Below are positions 61,213 to 64,000 of a stretch of DNA of 64,000 nt, one piece after another. The position numbers were made by a program, and so were the translations under genes. The stretch's first letter is position 1. Every line of letters starts with the position of its first letter. Origin of the DNA: Vibrio neonatus (GTDB lineage: Bacteria; Pseudomonadota; Gammaproteobacteria; Enterobacterales; Vibrionaceae); contig NZ_AP024885.1 of the NCBI RefSeq assembly GCF_024346975.1, positions 1,054,001 through 1,118,000 on the forward strand, written 5' to 3'. A model generated the notes under the pieces. It saw only the letters and a program-made list of their open reading frames with translations. It was not told the origin of the DNA and did not search any database.

Positions 61213-61668
61213 ATGAGACTATTCGTTACGTTTTTACTGTTATTTCCATTAGTAACACAAGCGGCGTATCAAAGAAATACAGCGCGCCCAGTAAATGAAG
61301 TGGTTTACGGCCATGTTGATACCGTTCGTTACATTTCTCAGCAGCAGATCGTAGAGTCAAAAGCCAAGGGCTGGCAAACCCTACTGGGTGCGGTAGTGGG
61401 TGGGGTCGTCGGTAACCAGTTTGGTGACGGCACCGGTCGAGAAGTGGCTACCGCTGTTGGCGCCGTGGCGGGCGCGGGCGCCGTGCAACACTTTGGTCAT
61501 CAAACTTATAAAGTGGAACATAAACTAGTTGAGCTGTTGATTAAAACCGATGACAATCGCTTAATTGATGTCATTCAAGACATTGATAGAAATATGCTTT
61601 TTTCTCATGGAGATACGGTTCGAATCTTGTATTTTGACAATGGTGTACGGGTAGATTTGCATCAATAA
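61213..61668 (+). CDS. glycine zipper 2TM domain protein (SlyB-like, exported)
   Basis: This 151-residue protein has a signal peptide (MRLFVTFLLLFPLVTQAA, no lipobox Cys) and a glycine-zipper segment GAVVGGVVGNQFGDGTGREV followed by AVGAVAGAGAV, the 2TM domain pattern seen in SlyB and related envelope proteins. The C-terminal part (about 100-151) is a small beta domain. Function is unknown; such domains insert in the outer membrane. It is divergent from aat and precedes aroA by 117 bases. Confidence 0.85.
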   Translation: MRLFVTFLLLFPLVTQAAYQRNTARPVNEVVYGHVDTVRYISQQQIVESKAKGWQTLLGAVVGGVVGNQFGDGTGREVATAVGAVAGAGAVQHFGHQTYKVEHKLVELLIKTDDNRLIDVIQDIDRNMLFSHGDTVRILYFDNGVRVDLHQ

Positions 61669-61785
61669 AATAAAATTATAAGATTTAGTGCAATTGAGCC
61701 TGTTTTTCTGTCTGCAATTTCGATAATCTGAAATGAATAATGAAATCATGATTTAGCATCAAATTGCTTTCAAGGAAAACCGTCA

Positions 61786-63066
61786 ATGGAAAGCTTAACT
61801 CTGCAACAAATTTCTAAAGTGGATGGCGAAGTAAATTTGCCCGGTTCTAAAAGCGTCTCTAACCGCGCTTTATTACTCGCCGCTTTAGCTCGTGGTACAA
61901 CACGTCTTACTAATTTACTCGACAGTGACGACATCCGTCATATGTTGAATGCACTAAAACAGCTGGGCGTGACTTATCGTCTATCTGAAGATAAGACCAG
62001 CTGTGAAGTAGAAGGTCTTGGGGGTAAATTTAATGCCCCTGAAGCTCTGGAACTGTTTTTAGGTAATGCAGGTACGGCAATGCGTCCCTTAGCAGCGGCG
62101 CTTTGTGCAAGCCAAGGTGACTTTATCTTGACAGGCGAACCTCGCATGAAAGAACGTCCTATTGGACACTTAGTGACCGCTTTGCGCGAATCGGGTGCTG
62201 ATGTTACCTACCTTGAAAACGAAGGCTTTCCACCGCTTAAAATTCAAGGCACTGGACTTAAATCAGGTGAAGTGTCTATTGATGGTTCAATTTCAAGCCA
62301 ATTCTTGACCGCATTTCTAATGAGTGCTCCGCTAGCCGATGGTGATATTACAATCAACATCGAAGGCGACCTAGTTTCTAAACCGTACATAGATATCACT
62401 TTGCACATCATGCAGCAGTTTGGTGTGAACGTAGAAAACTACGATTACCAAAAGTTCATTGTACGCACTGGACAAAGCTATGTTGCGCCGGGTGATTTTC
62501 TTGTGGAAGGCGATGCCTCTTCGGCTTCTTATTTCCTAGCGGCTGCGGCAATTGGCGGTGGCTCTATTAAGGTAACGGGTATCGGCAAAGACAGTATCCA
62601 AGGTGACATTCAATTTGCTGACGCGCTACAAGCTATGGGCGCAGGTATTGAGTGGGGCAGTGACTACATCATCGCGCGCAAAGGCGATCTTAAAGCGGTA
62701 GATTTAGACTTTAACCACATCCCTGACGCGGCGATGACGATTGCGGTTGCCGCTTTGTTTGCCGAAGGTACTACGGCGATTCGCAACGTCTACAACTGGC
62801 GCGTAAAAGAGACCGACCGTTTAGCAGCAATGGCGACGGAACTGCGTAAAGTCGGTGGCATTGTGGAAGAGGGTGAAGATTACATTATCATCACGCCGCC
62901 AGCGCAGCTTAATCATGCGGCAATCGATACTTACGATGATCACCGCATGGCAATGTGTTTCTCGCTCGTTGCCTTTGGTACATCAGTTACGATTAATGAC
63001 CCTAAATGTACATCGAAGACCTTCCCAGATTACTTTGATAAGCTACAAGGCTTGATTAGCGAGTAA
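61786..63066 (+). CDS. aroA: 3-phosphoshikimate 1-carboxyvinyltransferase (EPSP synthase)
   Basis: AroA condenses shikimate-3-phosphate with PEP in the aromatic amino acid pathway. The 426-residue protein has [17 protein letters not shown] (about 19-35), the [17 protein letters not shown] loop (near 90-106), [10 protein letters not shown] and the DDHRMAM segment near the C-terminus. The residues of the [11 protein letters not shown] loop are of the usual class I type. It is transcribed alone and ends at a bidirectional terminator. serC is not adjacent, unlike in E. coli. Confidence 0.97.
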   Translation: MESLTLQQISKVDGEVNLPGSKSVSNRALLLAALARGTTRLTNLLDSDDIRHMLNALKQLGVTYRLSEDKTSCEVEGLGGKFNAPEALELFLGNAGTAMRPLAAALCASQGDFILTGEPRMKERPIGHLVTALRESGADVTYLENEGFPPLKIQGTGLKSGEVSIDGSISSQFLTAFLMSAPLADGDITINIEGDLVSKPYIDITLHIMQQFGVNVENYDYQKFIVRTGQSYVAPGDFLVEGDASSASYFLAAAAIGGGSIKVTGIGKDSIQGDIQFADALQAMGAGIEWGSDYIIARKGDLKAVDLDFNHIPDAAMTIAVAALFAEGTTAIRNVYNWRVKETDRLAAMATELRKVGGIVEEGEDYIIITPPAQLNHAAIDTYDDHRMAMCFSLVAFGTSVTINDPKCTSKTFPDYFDKLQGLISE

Positions 63067-63098
63067 TCTTTGTTAGTTTGCTAGCCAAACCAGAAATT

Positions 63099-63130
63099 AA
63101 AACGGGTTCCTAAATAGGAACCCGTTTTTG
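63099..63130. terminator. bidirectional terminator between aroA and bax-like gene
   Basis: A 13-bp stem AAAACGGGTTCCT/AGGAACCCGTTTT with loop AAAT, between convergent genes. Confidence 0.93.
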
Positions 63131-63150
63131 TATGTGCGGTTAACAGAGAA

Positions 63151-63948
63151 TTACTTCTGCAGATCTTCTTCTAAGATAGATTTATTATGGCGAAGCATAG
63201 TTAAAATATCTTTAATGTAGTCATCTGAGCGCTCTGAGTAGCTGCCTAGACCGTAAATAAGTTGTTCGGCGGTTGGCGTTTTATGCTGAGCTCGAATGTT
63301 GGCTCTTAGCTCACGGAAGCTGCGGTAAGCTTGGTTAGTGTTTAGATTATCAACGTAGGCGGCAACTGAGTCACCGACAGAGTCAAAGGTTGCCACTTCG
63401 TGAGTCATGCCTTTTTTACGTTGGCTAGGAACGACGCCACAGCCTTTCGTGAAACACCATTGACCGAAGAAGTTATTGGCTTCTTTAGCGAAGCGAGAAG
63501 TACCCCAACCACTTTCATTGGCCGCTTGAATAAGCACTAATTGTTCTGGCACTTCATCAACGTGAACCAGTAAGGTATCAATCTCATTTAGAGTGAAGTC
63601 TTTGACTTCTACACGGTATTGTTTTGCCAATTGAGTCACAGTATCGCGCTCAGAAGAGGATAATTCCTGTTGCTTAGCTAATTTATTTTGTAACGAAATA
63701 AGTATTTCACGTTGATGTTTAACGAAGGCATTTTTCTGTTGAACATAAGGTTTTATGAATTTAAAAAATTCACTTTTCTTCTGATGAACATCAGTAATGG
63801 CAGCAAAATCAGGTAAAGGAACGGCTTTAAAATGGGGCTTAGAGTTGTCATACATTCCAAAGTGGTAGTATATAGAAGCGGCTAAAATAATGCCGACAGT
63901 ACTAATAATGATTGCGCCATTGGTGGGTATAAATCTTTTTAAACTCAC
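63151..63948 (-). CDS. Bax-like glucosaminidase domain protein
   Basis: This 265-residue protein has one N-terminal membrane anchor (AIIISTVGIILAASIYYHF), a coiled helical stretch (about 55-105) and the glucosaminidase/lysozyme-like domain with LVLIQAANESGWGTSRFAKEANNFFGQW (Glu in NESGWG likely catalytic), then CGVVPSQRKKGMTHEVATF and SVAAYVDNLN. Proteins of this type cut the GlcNAc-containing bonds of peptidoglycan. E. coli Bax is the nearest familiar relative. The target is the periplasmic cell wall. It runs toward aroA. Confidence 0.85.
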   Translation of the reverse strand: MSLKRFIPTNGAIIISTVGIILAASIYYHFGMYDNSKPHFKAVPLPDFAAITDVHQKKSEFFKFIKPYVQQKNAFVKHQREILISLQNKLAKQQELSSSERDTVTQLAKQYRVEVKDFTLNEIDTLLVHVDEVPEQLVLIQAANESGWGTSRFAKEANNFFGQWCFTKGCGVVPSQRKKGMTHEVATFDSVGDSVAAYVDNLNTNQAYRSFRELRANIRAQHKTPTAEQLIYGLGSYSERSDDYIKDILTMLRHNKSILEEDLQK

Positions 63949-64000
63949 AGTATTACCTTGTTTGTAGATGCTAAAAACGTGAAGTGGATCATTATAGGCA

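Overview
The window looks like core chromosome of a Vibrio or close relative (Vibrionaceae, Gammaproteobacteria). Pointers are an OmpT-type Vibrio porin, CsiV, the monomeric NADP isocitrate dehydrogenase, an FRase I-type flavin reductase and a DUF3360 membrane protein. The order lpoB-ycfP-ndh ... csiV-mfd-lolCDE ... msbA-lpxK-kdsB ... pflA/pflB ... xthA ... dinG-ompT also matches what I remember of Vibrio cholerae chromosome 1. Base composition looks even. I see no rRNA, tRNA, CRISPR array, insertion sequence, phage or integron gene.

Layout: 1-6.2 kb holds envelope lipoproteins (partial COG3014 gene, ycfL, lpoB), ycfP, NADH dehydrogenase ndh with a perfect FNR box, an orphan amidohydrolase and csiV. 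6.4-13.2 kb holds the repair translocase mfd and the lipoprotein exporter lolCDE. 13.3-19.9 kb holds a DUF2062 gene divergent from the competence gene comEC, then the lipid A/Kdo block msbA-lpxK-ycaR-kdsB. 20-25 kb is the stress triad yeaG-yeaH-spoVR (minus strand). 25-33 kb holds a MipA/OmpV protein, yfbU and the anaerobic pyruvate formate-lyase locus (pflA, pflB), with an LpxR-like lipid A deacylase between the two pfl genes and a DUF3360 transporter next to pflB. 33.5-36.8 kb is a basic amino acid ABC importer. 37-41.4 kb holds xthA, priC-rsmS, a TSUP transporter and dinG. 41.9-44.7 kb holds ompT with a perfect CRP site far upstream, and an isolated glgA. 44.8-52 kb holds mnmA-hflD-purB, a small unknown gene, rluE and icd. 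52-56 kb holds an APC amino acid antiporter, a lipoprotein lipase, a flavin reductase and a glutaredoxin-like protein. 56-61 kb is the N-degron pathway cluster (cspD, clpS-clpA, infA, bpt, aat). 61-64 kb holds a glycine-zipper protein, aroA and a Bax-like glucosaminidase.

The genes group into envelope building (LpoB, CsiV, LolCDE, MsbA, LpxK, KdsB, LpxR), anaerobic metabolism (ndh with its FNR site, pfl, DUF3360) and protein turnover (ClpAS, Bpt, Aat). The most unusual non-genic features are two copies of a long-hairpin, MITE-like repeat, one full length (165 bp) and one internally deleted (95 bp) inside the amino acid transporter operon. Other notable sites are perfect FNR and CRP sites, a large dyad upstream of pflB, a stacked hairpin region between yeaG and yeaH, and an 18-bp in-frame tandem duplication at the start of lolD. 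No clearly new multi-gene system is visible. The best candidates for unexplained biology are the DUF3360 transporter paired with pflB and the hairpin repeat family.
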